A stretch of 25,713 nt of DNA from CAYMLQ01 sp964390795 (GCA_964390795.1 CAYMLQ010000043.1:1-25713), one strand, 5' to 3'. Positions 15,701 to 23,067 are shown, counted from the stretch's first letter. Notes: generated by a model not told the origin, from the sequence alone. Translations and numbers: made by a program.

Positions 15701-15782
15701 CCTGATCCTGGGCCAGCACAACGCTGAGCGTCAGCACGCACGATGCCCCTAGCGTCAACAGATGATCTCGCATTTTCTTCAT
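12741..15782 (-). CDS. gspD: Type II secretion outer-membrane secretin GspD
   Basis: 1013 residues, clearly longer than the usual ~650-700. Order: signal peptide (1-24, cut near VLA-QDQ); Pro/Ala-rich linker to ~125; N0 domain (~126-205); N1 (~232-298); N2 (~302-432, with an inserted Gln/Pro/Ala segment); N3 (~436-570, with a ~70-residue low-complexity insert); secretin barrel (~572-866). Barrel marks are VTPRISPNGNVVLTVDE, NGETVILGGL and GIPILKDIPYIGKYLFGS. Two glycine-rich loops (GSGGGGG, and GGAGGYGGGG at ~736-746) interrupt the barrel. A ~145-residue charged extension follows, ending in a doubled PPAIEEP and WWKIY. The ATG at 15782 follows AGGAG. It forms the outer-membrane exit channel. 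Confidence 0.95.
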   Translation of the reverse strand: MKKMRDHLLTLGASCVLTLSVVLAQDQAPAPQPEAAPVAAEPAAIPAPAEPAQPAALVRPPASLARQRMAGPAPASGSPAARLAQSVLNRRNTALPADPASFSTEAAASGTSLTNADGSAKSKTTMPAMKFNKSPVENVVKAYCDVVEKTPLWTPEALAIKAEITIVCHENPQFTRDEYLEAIEAVLIMHGLVLEPFGEKFMRVLARQTVRTAGIKIGMDLPEAGIPEKGKVLSQMIQLKALMAADAQMQKVLEMFLKKPEGQFQVFERTNSILVTDTQENINRILEIIKFIDQPVLIQEKVFYKVIRFAKAKDIETYIRKLTDDSQQQQKQAKEEITAKTAGAPGTTRQTSAPALTPRPTSPLLRFGLPPPPAAVAANETLEALVSDAERGMIRGTVQILADERTNQLIIITREDNMAFFDKIIDVLDIETTPDVKVEVQRLEFADAEDVASMLNDLIGNASSKKDEKTPTGAATKGKDATPKSGSPPGGPSYEPPAKSTTLAEAVAAKSSARAEAVVGEAGKSKLGQLSKDNIKILADKRTNALVMMGSGADLAAIKEIIKGMDIQLAQVLIETVALEVALGDTLETGLDWVRRVKPSPAGGIPIYKDIINAQGQAVKTIVGYTDGSSNYRYGSGGGGGNQTPQNLFNQAIFAAASNAAGVVTSGAPGLEYLFTIDNLRLDVIIKAAKTDNSAKVLSSPVLLTVDNKEASIEATETKYMYKGMRYMGYSSGSSYGGAGGYGGGGYEPDIEQRDVGLTVKVTPRISPNGNVVLTVDETFEDVLGSQTINGQEWPTVTSRKLSADVSVANGETVILGGLVKTAKSNSESGIPILKDIPYIGKYLFGSVKSSEARSELLVFLTPYVIKTPEDMSREARRRKDYINATDIWTKGWSDSKLADPVSDSEMKDRLAQKKALEKAWRGYSEKLEKVNELEVKVDAERVHAENLSKAGPRPPAGTLRVEETVEVLKPKDWDENGQPPAKGEGEESLPPAIEEPVPPAIEEPRKPWWKIY

Positions 15783-15828
15783 GGTCGCTCCTAAAAATCA
15801 ACGTTCGTTCAGTCTCGGCAAGACACCC

Positions 15829-16623
15829 TCACGGTGCGGGCCCGGGGTTAGGCGCAGGCGCCTCCACAGGCACCGCCGCATCAGCCGGGGCAGCGGTCTG
15901 CACGCTCCCTGTCTCCGCCACCGCCGCCGGCGCTTCGGTCGACGCGGCCTCGGCTGCCGGCGCTTCGGTCGGCGCGGCCTCGGCTGCCGGCGCATTCGTC
16001 GGCGCGGCCTCGGCTGCCGGCGCATTCGTCGGCGCGGCCTCGGCTGCCGGCGCTTCGGTCGGCGTCTTGGCACCCTCGGACTGCGGCGCCTCCTCACCCC
16101 GCATGTACGCGCTATACAGCGTGAACGTGCCTTTCAAATACCCCGGCCGGTTGGACGGCCGGATGAACAGTTGGCGCATGTCCAGCATCGCCTTCTCCTG
16201 GCTCATCAGGTCATACAGAAACTTGACCAGCGCTTCGAGCGAGCCTTCCCAGTCTTTGCAGTCGATCGGCAGCTCATATACGTCGCCGACCACCACCTCT
16301 TTGCCCGGCACCCGGCGCGCGATGGCCAGTTCGTGCTTCGTGGCCGTCGAGTCCATGATGCTGAGCCAGTGCGTGTCCACGTCCATCCCCTCCGGGAAAA
16401 TCGGCATCAGGTCGCGCATCTTCTCGTAGCGCTCCGACCAGTCGTCCCGTGCGGCGATCAGATCCTTCTCCTCCTGCAGCTTTTTCTCCGCCGTGGCGCA
16501 GACCCGCTGGGCCGCTTTCCAGTTCGCGACCTGTTTCTTATACGAGAGCGCCGCCCCTGCATAGAGCACGAGCACCACCGTAATCAGCAGCATGTTCTTC
16601 TCTTTCGAGGATACCGCACTCAT
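15829..16623 (-). CDS. gspM: Type II secretion inner-membrane protein, GspM/PilO-like
   Basis: 264 residues. A short cytoplasmic start is followed by one membrane segment (NMLLITVVLVLYAGAAL, about 10-26) and a coiled-coil-like stretch (about 28-75). A periplasmic ferredoxin-like region follows, with WEGSLEALVKFLYDLM matching the PilO/GspM pattern. From about 185 the protein becomes a tail of Ala/Pro/Glu decapeptide repeats ((E/N)APAAEAAPT). GspM holds GspL and helps couple the ATPase to the pseudopilus. The ATG overlaps the gspL stop (ATGA, 16620-16623), and gspD follows 46 bp later. Position and topology support the call more than sequence, since this family diverges fast. Confidence 0.75.
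   Translation of the reverse strand: MSAVSSKEKNMLLITVVLVLYAGAALSYKKQVANWKAAQRVCATAEKKLQEEKDLIAARDDWSERYEKMRDLMPIFPEGMDVDTHWLSIMDSTATKHELAIARRVPGKEVVVGDVYELPIDCKDWEGSLEALVKFLYDLMSQEKAMLDMRQLFIRPSNRPGYLKGTFTLYSAYMRGEEAPQSEGAKTPTEAPAAEAAPTNAPAAEAAPTNAPAAEAAPTEAPAAEAASTEAPAAVAETGSVQTAAPADAAVPVEAPAPNPGPAP
15921..16066 (-). repeat. 30-bp tandem repeat in the gspM tail
   Basis: Five units (four complete, one partial) of exactly 30 bp are built on CGGCTGCCGG-CGCTTCGGTC-GGCGCGGCCT (plus strand). Units differ at a few positions; units 3 and 4 carry CGCATTCGTC. Each encodes ten residues, so copy number can change without shifting the frame. Confidence 0.9.
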
Positions 16624-18014
16624 TTCGGCGTCACCCCCTTGAACTTGGCATCCACCTCAAACTTGTGCTTGCCCTTGCTTGCCGACACGCCCATCAGCGT
16701 GACCGTCTCGAACAGAGGGTCTTCTGTGACGACTTTCTTAAAATCGTAGACCAAGGCCGGGACATCGGCCTCGCCCGCGATCCTGACCCCGTCCTCGCGC
16801 TTGTAGCTGAACCCGGTCAGCGTGATCCCCTGCTGCGGAAGGTATCCCGTCACCATGCGCAACAGCTCCAGCGACGAGTAGGTGCGATCCATATAGGAGC
16901 GGATCAGATTGACCCGCTCGCGCGTGTCAGACACCTGCTTGTAGGCCTTCGCGTGCGCCTTCGACGCCGCACGCGCCCGTTCGGCCAGCTGCTTGTACAC
17001 CTGCGGCCCGGAGAAGAGCACCCCCATAAAGACGGCCCAGATCGCCACCGCCACCGCGACCCCCGTCAGCACCCGCTTTCGGATGCGTGACTCCTTGATG
17101 GCGTCGCGCCACGACTGCGGCGTCATATCCATCGCCGCACCCTCACCGGTGCGGATCGCCACGCCCTCGACTCCGCCGTCCTCGGTGGGCGGCACCTGAT
17201 GCCGGACAGGCACCCCCAGCAACTCCTCCAACCGCTGAACCATCTCGGCGGGAGGCGGGGTCATCGAAACCACCAGCGCGTCCGTGACCGGGCTGTGCCC
17301 CGCGTCCAATTCCACGTTGAGCAGCGACAGGGTCATCTCGCGGACCAGCGTGTCGGCGTCGGGCAGCACGCCCAAGCCGCGCGCCAGAACCGGCACCCCG
17401 TGGTCCAGCACCAGCAAATCCCACCCGTCGTCCGGATCCATCAGCAGCACACGCCGCCCCGGCCGCATGAGCTGGAACGGCCCGCACAGCGACCGGAACC
17501 AGCCGAGCGCCGAAACATCCGTGCGCGTGACCTGCAGCTTCGCCAGGTGCAGCGCGGCCCCCAGCTCCTCGAACACCGCCGCCGGCATCGCGGCGGCAAA
17601 CACCCACAGCGTCGTCTCCGCCTCGCTCAGAATCTCATAGCCGACGCTCAGGTCTTCGCCCGGAAACGGGGAGAGCTTGTCCATCTGCAAAGCGACCGCA
17701 TCGGCCAGGTCGTCGCGCACCTCGACAGGAAGCTTCAGCACACGCACCAGCAGCCGGGAAAGAGGCAGGGCGATCACCACCTGCCGTGCGCCCAGCGCGC
17801 GCTTGGCCGCACGCACCGCACGCGCCAAAGGCAGGTCGCTTTCGACCACGGCGCCTTTTTCAGCACCGTCGCCCACCGCCTCGATCGCTGGCTCTTCGAC
17901 CGGCCACGCGCCGCCGCCGGTGCGCGTCCAGCCGTCGCGGCCGCGCGGCATATACCGCACGCCGCGCAGCAACCCGCGCTCAGCCAAGAGTGCTATCACT
18001 TCACTTTTCGCCAT
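16620..18014 (-). CDS. gspL: Type II secretion protein GspL-like (PilM-like domain fused to PilN-like domain)
   Basis: 464 residues from the ATG at 18014; a TTG fifteen codons earlier lies inside a spacer repeat and is unlikely. The first ~300 residues look like the actin-fold cytoplasmic domain of GspL/PilM (ARQVVIALPLSRLLVRVLKLP, LADAVALQMDKLSPFP, RRVLLMDPDDGWDLLVLDHG). One membrane segment follows (RVLTGVAVAVAIWAVFMGVLF, about 317-337). Then a coiled-coil stretch and a PilN-like periplasmic domain (LLRMVTGYLPQQGITLTGFS). GspL binds the GspE ATPase and connects it to GspM and the pseudopilus. The stop overlaps gspM. Start support is weak because no clear Shine-Dalgarno precedes it. Confidence 0.8.
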   Translation of the reverse strand: MAKSEVIALLAERGLLRGVRYMPRGRDGWTRTGGGAWPVEEPAIEAVGDGAEKGAVVESDLPLARAVRAAKRALGARQVVIALPLSRLLVRVLKLPVEVRDDLADAVALQMDKLSPFPGEDLSVGYEILSEAETTLWVFAAAMPAAVFEELGAALHLAKLQVTRTDVSALGWFRSLCGPFQLMRPGRRVLLMDPDDGWDLLVLDHGVPVLARGLGVLPDADTLVREMTLSLLNVELDAGHSPVTDALVVSMTPPPAEMVQRLEELLGVPVRHQVPPTEDGGVEGVAIRTGEGAAMDMTPQSWRDAIKESRIRKRVLTGVAVAVAIWAVFMGVLFSGPQVYKQLAERARAASKAHAKAYKQVSDTRERVNLIRSYMDRTYSSLELLRMVTGYLPQQGITLTGFSYKREDGVRIAGEADVPALVYDFKKVVTEDPLFETVTLMGVSASKGKHKFEVDAKFKGVTPK

Positions 18015-18034
18015 AACAAATCGCTTTGCGAGTT

Positions 18035-18087
18035 GGGAGTTAGGCATTAGGAATTTCAACTCCTAACTACTAACTCCTAACTCCTCC
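18035..18087. repeat. GAGTTAG mini-repeats between gspK and gspL
   Basis: The 76-bp spacer holds GGGAGTTAG (18035-18043) and, in opposite orientation, repeated CTAACTCC/CTAACTA blocks (18058-18087). Together they can form a hairpin or act as a short tandem array. They resemble neither a terminator nor a promoter. Confidence 0.6.
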
Positions 18088-18090
18088 TTT

Positions 18091-19377
18091 TCACGGATCC
18101 TCGCGCCACCTCAGATAGCGCACCTTCTTGCCGTCATACTCCGCAATCGCCTGAATCGCATGCTTGATCCCTGCCGCCTGCCCCTCGATGACGAGCCGGA
18201 AGGTACCCGACTGATGCGTGACAAAACGGGACACGCCCGTGTCGAGGCCCGGAATCCGGGACATGAAATCTCCGACCGACTTGAAGGAATAATCCTCTTC
18301 CTCCGATCCCATGAGCGAGCCCGCGCCTGATGCCGCTCCCACACCCGTGCGGGCGGAGCCTCCGCCCGCACGCGCCGAGGACTGGCCCGCCGAGGACCCG
18401 GTCCGGCTTCCGAGGGCCGACGTCTTCGCACCGGTGCGCCCGCCCGCCGCCGACAGCCCCCCCCCCATCCCCTCGCGCTCTTCGATGATCGCGCCGGCCG
18501 TGATCTCGTCGTCGATACCGGGAATCGTCATCAGAACTTCCATGGGGGCTGCATTGACGTTGATCTTACCATCCCCGTAGGTGGTAAACAATTCCTTAAT
18601 TCCCCTGATCGAGACTTGAAGGTCCTTGTTTTTTTCTTCAGGGTTTAGCAGGCCGCCGTCGAGAATCGCCGGCACAAACTCTTTGACCAGGCGCAGCTCG
18701 TCAACGGTATCGACCCTCTTGTTGCGCGCCCGATAAGGCGGCTCCAGCGACTTGTAGTGGTCATCCTCCGCACCGTCGTTCAGAGGCAGGCTGTCCTCAT
18801 CCACCCAGTCGTTCCAGCAGTCGATCAGCTTTGAGAAATACTCCTGCGGAATGCCGGCCCTCGTGAAAATCTGCTCCCACACCTCGTCGTAGTCTTTGCC
18901 CACCAGCACATTGATGTTCCAGCGGGCCGGCTCCGGGATGATCTCCACGCGCACCACGCCGTCCGCGATCGTCTCCTCAACCACCGCCGTCTGCCCGCGC
19001 TTGATCCGCAGCGCCGTCTCCTTCCACCGGTCCTCCTCTGCGTCCGCCGCCGAGGTCGCGCTCACGTTCTGCTGCTTCTCCAGCAGCATCTCCGCGATCG
19101 CCACGCCCGACTGCGTCAGATAATCCACCCGCCGCCTTTGCCGCACATAGGTGCCGATACGGCCCTCCAGCATCGCGTCCAGCGCGAACGACATCACCAG
19201 CATGCTGAGCAGCGTGATCGTCCACAGCGCGATAATCAGCGCGGAGCCCCGCTCGCGGACACCGTCAGGGACGCCTCCCCGAGGCGTCCGCATACCACCG
19301 GTAGGGACGCCTCCCCGGGGCGTCCGCGGCGGGTTCGGGGACCCCGCCCTACCCAGTCTCTGATGCTTCGCGCTCAT
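18091..19377 (-). CDS. gspK: Type II secretion minor pseudopilin GspK
   Basis: 428 residues if started at the ATG at 19377 (GGAA 8 nt upstream); ATG 19383 and GTG 19419 are alternatives. The prepilin motif is RERGSALIIALWTITLLSML, cleaved after the Gly, with no Glu at position 5, as is usual for GspK. The large periplasmic part has INVNAAPMEVLMTIPGIDDEI and FMSRIPGLDTGVSRFV, the helix-hairpin elements of the family. Two oddities are visible. The leader before the cleavage site is ~40 residues and is mostly encoded by a palindromic DNA repeat. A ~55-residue Gly/Ser/Ala/Arg insert (GGRTGAKTSALGSRTGSS and on) separates the two hairpins. GspK caps the pseudopilus tip with GspI and GspJ. Confidence 0.9.
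   Translation of the reverse strand: MSAKHQRLGRAGSPNPPRTPRGGVPTGGMRTPRGGVPDGVRERGSALIIALWTITLLSMLVMSFALDAMLEGRIGTYVRQRRRVDYLTQSGVAIAEMLLEKQQNVSATSAADAEEDRWKETALRIKRGQTAVVEETIADGVVRVEIIPEPARWNINVLVGKDYDEVWEQIFTRAGIPQEYFSKLIDCWNDWVDEDSLPLNDGAEDDHYKSLEPPYRARNKRVDTVDELRLVKEFVPAILDGGLLNPEEKNKDLQVSIRGIKELFTTYGDGKINVNAAPMEVLMTIPGIDDEITAGAIIEEREGMGGGLSAAGGRTGAKTSALGSRTGSSAGQSSARAGGGSARTGVGAASGAGSLMGSEEEDYSFKSVGDFMSRIPGLDTGVSRFVTHQSGTFRLVIEGQAAGIKHAIQAIAEYDGKKVRYLRWREDP
19268..19354. repeat. Palindromic (REP-like) element inside gspK
   Basis: GGACGCCTC-CCC-GAGGCGTCC (19269-19289) is a perfect hairpin. A second, related hairpin has GGACGCC (19305-19311) and GGCGTCC (19319-19325). It is enclosed with a GCGGGTTCGGGGACCCCGC hairpin by an outer stem GGTAGGG (19300-19306) / CCCTACC (19347-19353). 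The whole can fold as a branched structure. It lies in frame in the coding sequence upstream of the GspK prepilin cleavage site, encoding two copies of RTPRGGVP. Confidence 0.8.
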
Positions 19378-19418
19378 GTCCATTTTCCAACTCGCTCGCA
19401 AAAGGTGCCTGCGCCTCA

Positions 19419-20228
19419 CTACTTCGGCGTCGAAGGCCCACCGCCCGGAGTAATCGGCTGCCCCGCGCCGCCCACGCCAGGCTTCACGGACTTACCCGCC
19501 GCGCCGCCCGCCTTCGCTCGCGGGTTCTGCGACAGGTCAAACATCGGGATCTCCACAATGCGTTTGACTTCCAGCGGCTCGTCCTCCTCTTTCGGCGGCG
19601 CCATGTAGAGCGTAATCTCCACTGCCTTGGGAATGCAGTTCGAAAAATCCCAGGTGTCCTGCCAGTTGGGCTCGTCGTCCTTCATCGGCTGGTCTTTGTC
19701 CAGCACCCGGCAATTCATCCCGCGCACCCGCGGGGAAAGCGTGATGGCCTTCACGTCCTCCGTCGGGTCGAACTCGTCGAGCTGCAAATCCACGCGCCAC
19801 GCGCTCACCGCCAGTCCCGACAGCTCGTCCTCCTTGCCGCCGTCCGCGACAAACACGTTGATGCGGTGCGGCGAATCGGCAAACCCGCAGTCCTCGCCCA
19901 CCAGCGAACGCCCGATCTTGACCCAGCTGATCCCGTCCCGCGCCTCAGGGCCCTCCCCGTCATCGCCCAACTGAAACCCGTATTCGTCCAACTGCGTACC
20001 CACGTCCGGATAATAGGCCGACCGCAGCCCCGAGGCCAACTGCTCCATCACGTGGTCGGCCTGGCCCATCGACTCCGACATCTCCGTCCCCGCGCGCCAA
20101 CTCTGCACCACGGCGTCGAAACAGAAAAACGAGAGCAGCATCATGATCGACAGGATCATGATGGCCATCAGCAGTTCCAGCAGCGTGAACCCGCGGCTGC
20201 GTGCTCTCTGTCTTGCGTCTCCAATCAC
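19419..20228 (-). CDS. gspJ: Type II secretion minor pseudopilin GspJ
   Basis: 269 residues. The prepilin motif SRG-FTLLELLMAIMILSIMMLLSFF has Glu at position 5 of the mature protein, followed by the long N-terminal helix. The periplasmic domain includes MEQLASGLRSAYYP and ISWVKIGRSLVG. A Gly/Pro/Lys-rich tail (VKPGVGGAGQPITPGGGP) follows a conserved-looking end. Translation starts at a GTG overlapping the gspI stop (GTGA, 20225-20228). It lies in the usual H-I-J-K order and forms the pseudopilus tip with GspI and GspK. Confidence 0.9.
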   Translation of the reverse strand: MIGDARQRARSRGFTLLELLMAIMILSIMMLLSFFCFDAVVQSWRAGTEMSESMGQADHVMEQLASGLRSAYYPDVGTQLDEYGFQLGDDGEGPEARDGISWVKIGRSLVGEDCGFADSPHRINVFVADGGKEDELSGLAVSAWRVDLQLDEFDPTEDVKAITLSPRVRGMNCRVLDKDQPMKDDEPNWQDTWDFSNCIPKAVEITLYMAPPKEEDEPLEVKRIVEIPMFDLSQNPRAKAGGAAGKSVKPGVGGAGQPITPGGGPSTPK

Positions 20229-20668
20229 TTCTTTTTCTCGCCCTCGCCCTTGAGCTGCCGCACATACCGCACCAGCTCCTCGAATTGGTCGGGGCCCGAA
20301 CCCCAGGTCACGCGCGTCCTCACCACGTACAGACCGTCGTCCTCCTGGTTCGTTTCAAGCTCCTTTTCGTCCACCGTGCGCTCGAAGGTGTAAGCCTCCA
20401 GCATCTCGCTGGTTTTCCGATCCGCCGCCTCCATCAATTCGGTGCCGTTGACCGGATCGACCGGCAGCTCGTCTTCCACATCGGTGCTCTCCATCATCGG
20501 GTACTTCAACTCGCCCAGGCTGAACACGAACTGCGCGTCCTGATACTCCTTGGCCAGCGTCATCATGACCGCGCAGTTGCTCAGCCCCGCCATCAGCGCC
20601 ATCAGTCCGAAGGCGAGGATCATCGTGGCCATCAGAATCTCAATCAGCGTAAAACCGGAGCGGTTCAT
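20225..20668 (-). CDS. gspI: Type II secretion minor pseudopilin GspI
   Basis: 147 residues from the ATG at 20668, whose first base is the last base of the gspH stop (TGATG); a GTG one codon earlier is also possible. The prepilin motif RSG-FTLIEILMATMILAFGLMALMAG has the mature Glu5 and the hydrophobic helix typical of GspI. The rest is a short periplasmic domain with many acidic residues and a Lys-rich end. It nucleates the pseudopilus tip with GspJ and GspK. Confidence 0.9.
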   Translation of the reverse strand: MNRSGFTLIEILMATMILAFGLMALMAGLSNCAVMMTLAKEYQDAQFVFSLGELKYPMMESTDVEDELPVDPVNGTELMEAADRKTSEMLEAYTFERTVDEKELETNQEDDGLYVVRTRVTWGSGPDQFEELVRYVRQLKGEGEKKK

Positions 20669-21339
20669 CACTCGTCCTCATCCTCGATCTTCGCGGAGCC
20701 CAGCACATCGATCGTGACCGTCACGGCGTACGCCGCATCGCCGTCGGCAGTCACCTTGACCCGATAGGGCCTGCACGTCCCGTTGCTCTTGTAGCGGATA
20801 CGGAACGTCTGCACATCACCTTCCGACTCTTCCTCCTCCGTCATCGGCGAGGACGGCGAACGGCGGCCGTCGTCCATCGTGTCGGTATACCCCTCGAAAA
20901 GGAAGGCCACCCGGTCGTACGTCTTCGCGAGGGCCAGCTCCGCCATGGCGTAAGACGAGCCGCCGCCCTCCTGCGCTTCAGCCCCTGACTCGCCTGACGC
21001 GCCAGCGGCGCCTGAGTCCGACGCCGCAACGGACTCCGCCGCCGCATTCGTGCTGGCGAACGCCCGCGACGACACCAGGCTCTCGCCGCCGCCGCCGGCC
21101 TCGGCCACACTCAGGCCGCCGCCCGACGTGAACACCAGATCGACCGGCGTCTGATGCAGCAGCGCCATGGTGCGCGCGTAGCGCGACAACTGCATCACGC
21201 CGCGCGAGGCCGTCTTGACGCGTCCGATGTCCGAGCCGGTCGAGAACGTCGGGCCGATCATCAGCCCGATCACGCCGATGATCACGATCACCATCAGCAG
21301 CTCGATCAGCGTGAAGCCTCTATCAGTTCGTAATGTCAT
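20668..21339 (-). CDS. gspH: Type II secretion minor pseudopilin GspH
   Basis: 223 residues from the ATG at 21339; the ORF continues upstream only as a shadow of gspG. The prepilin motif TDRG-FTLIELLMVIVIIGVIGLMIG is complete with Glu5. SRGVMQLSRYARTMALLHQTPVDL follows, the GspH pattern. A Gly/Ala/Ser/Glu low-complexity insert of ~55 residues sits in the middle of the globular domain, after SGGGLSVAEAGGGG. GspH joins the shaft of GspG to the I-J-K tip. The start lies 17 bp inside the gspG end, so the two are translationally coupled. Confidence 0.88.
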   Translation of the reverse strand: MTLRTDRGFTLIELLMVIVIIGVIGLMIGPTFSTGSDIGRVKTASRGVMQLSRYARTMALLHQTPVDLVFTSGGGLSVAEAGGGGESLVSSRAFASTNAAAESVAASDSGAAGASGESGAEAQEGGGSSYAMAELALAKTYDRVAFLFEGYTDTMDDGRRSPSSPMTEEEESEGDVQTFRIRYKSNGTCRPYRVKVTADGDAAYAVTVTIDVLGSAKIEDEDE

Positions 21340-21727
21340 CTGCGGAGCCCATCTCACCGTCGGGACCCGCCGAAGTGACCTTGAACTTCTTGCCGGTCTT
21401 GGCATACCCGAACGGCGTGCCCCACGAGTCGCTGATCGCGCCTTCCTTGAGCAGCCCGGGCGCGTCGTCCGTGCCGGCCGTCAGCTCATCCAGCGTGTCC
21501 GGAAGCTTGCCGTTGTGCTTCATCGCGAAGATCTGCACCGCCTGTTCAATCGTCGCGATGCTGCCCCGCGTCGTCGTGATCCGCGCCTCCTGATCCTGCC
21601 CCGTGAAGACCAGCCGCGCGCCGGCATACAGAATGCCGAGAATACACACCACCATGAGCAATTCGACCAAGGTGAAACCACTGCGCCGATTGCTCTTCCT
21701 CGTGACCTTCCGCTTGTCCTGTTCCAT
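21323..21727 (-). CDS. gspG: Type II secretion major pseudopilin GspG
   Basis: 134 residues from the ATG at 21727, preceded by AAGGAGG at good spacing; this is the normal length for GspG. The leader MEQDKRKVTRKSNRRSG is cleaved before FTLVELLMVVCILGILYAGA (Glu5 present). The C-terminal half matches the major pseudopilin: QAVQIFAMKHNGKLPDTLDEL, then DSWGTPFGY and SAGPDGEMGSADDI. The last stretch carries the acidic residues that bind calcium in the family. It polymerises into the pseudopilus that pushes substrates through GspD. Confidence 0.95.
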   Translation of the reverse strand: MEQDKRKVTRKSNRRSGFTLVELLMVVCILGILYAGARLVFTGQDQEARITTTRGSIATIEQAVQIFAMKHNGKLPDTLDELTAGTDDAPGLLKEGAISDSWGTPFGYAKTGKKFKVTSAGPDGEMGSADDITN

Positions 21728-21798
21728 AACCAACCTCCTTCATTCAAACACGTTTAATCACTGATCCGCCCCGCCGTTTCCGGTCTTCGCTCCCGACC

Positions 21799-23046
21799 TC
21801 AGCCGCCCCCGTTGAGCGTTGCTGTCGCCTTGAGCACCGCCATCAGAATGCCGACGGCCACAAAGCCGACCACGCCGCCAATCAGCACGATCAGGATCGG
21901 CTCCAGCGCGTTGGTGAAGATCTTGATGTTACGATCCATCTCGTTCTCGTAGCGCCGGCCGATGTGCCCCAAGGCGCTCGGCATATCGCCGGACTGCTCG
22001 CCCACCGCCAGCATGTCGGTCATCATCTTAGGAAAGACTTTGCTTTCGCCCAGCGGGCCGGAAATGGTCGTGCCGTCCGTCACCCGCTGCCGCGCGGTGT
22101 GCAGCGCTTTTGCGATCAGCGCGTTGCTGCACGTCTCCTCCGCGATCTTGAGCGCCTGCAACACGTTCACGCCGTTTGACAACAACGTTTTCATCGTATA
22201 GGCCAGCGACGAATACGCGCCGCACGCGATGATCCCCTTAATCAGCGGCGCATGCAGCTTCAGCCCGTCCCACCAGAACCGGCCCTTCTCCGTCTTCAGA
22301 TGCCGCTTGAACATCACGCCGAGCACGACCAGCGCGACGGCCGTAACCACGCCGTAGCGGATGAGAAAGGTGCTCATCCCCATCAGGATGCGGGTCGGCA
22401 GGGGCAGTGCGGACCCCATGCTTTCAAAAACCTTGGTGAACTGCGGAATCACCTTGACCATCGCGAAAATGACCGTAAAGACGCCGAACACGAGCACCAC
22501 GGCCGGATACGTCAGAGCCGAGGTGATCTTCGACTTCATGCTGTCGTTGCGCTCGTAGTGCTCCACCAGGCGGCGCAGCACCTCGATCATCGCGCCGGAC
22601 GCCTCGCCCGCGCGGATCATGTTGCCGTAGAGCGGCGGGAACGTGTCGGGGTGCGCAGCCACCGCGTCCGACAGCTGCTCGCCGCGGATGATGCGGTCGC
22701 GCAGATCCCCCGCGATCTTGCTCTGCGCCGAATCCGCCTCGCCCTGGCTCGCCAGACAGTTCAGCGCCGCGCCCAGCGTCATGCCCGCCTCCAAGAGGTC
22801 GCTCAGCTCCGAGGTGAACAGCAGCACCTCGATCGCCTTCATACGCAACTTGCCGCTGCCGATCTTCAGCTTCCAGATGGGCTGCCCTTTGGCCGCCGCC
22901 TTCTTCGCGGCCGTTTCGGTCACGGATATCGGCACGTAACCGAGCCTCTCAACCGCAACCAAAGCCGTGCGCCGGTCGGCCGCCTCGACAGCCCCCTCCA
23001 GCTTCCGCCCGTCCTTCGACATCGCTTTGTAGTTAAACACGCCCAT
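21799..23046 (-). CDS. gspF: Type II secretion inner-membrane platform protein GspF
   Basis: 415 residues from the ATG at 23046 (the TTG three codons earlier is less likely), normal for GspF. FNYKAMSKDGRKLEG at the N-terminus is typical. Two related cytoplasmic domains follow (LLFTSELSDLLEAGMTLGAAL and LAYTMKTLLSNGVNVLQALK). Three membrane segments lie near 175-195, 220-240 and 385-405, and the end reads LEPILIVLIGGVVGFVAVGILMAV. GspF is the membrane hub between the GspE ATPase and the pseudopilins. It follows gspE after a 63-bp spacer full of short repeats and precedes gspG by 71 bp. Confidence 0.96.
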   Translation of the reverse strand: MGVFNYKAMSKDGRKLEGAVEAADRRTALVAVERLGYVPISVTETAAKKAAAKGQPIWKLKIGSGKLRMKAIEVLLFTSELSDLLEAGMTLGAALNCLASQGEADSAQSKIAGDLRDRIIRGEQLSDAVAAHPDTFPPLYGNMIRAGEASGAMIEVLRRLVEHYERNDSMKSKITSALTYPAVVLVFGVFTVIFAMVKVIPQFTKVFESMGSALPLPTRILMGMSTFLIRYGVVTAVALVVLGVMFKRHLKTEKGRFWWDGLKLHAPLIKGIIACGAYSSLAYTMKTLLSNGVNVLQALKIAEETCSNALIAKALHTARQRVTDGTTISGPLGESKVFPKMMTDMLAVGEQSGDMPSALGHIGRRYENEMDRNIKIFTNALEPILIVLIGGVVGFVAVGILMAVLKATATLNGGG

Positions 23047-23067
23047 CTTAACCAACCCGTTCGCGCT

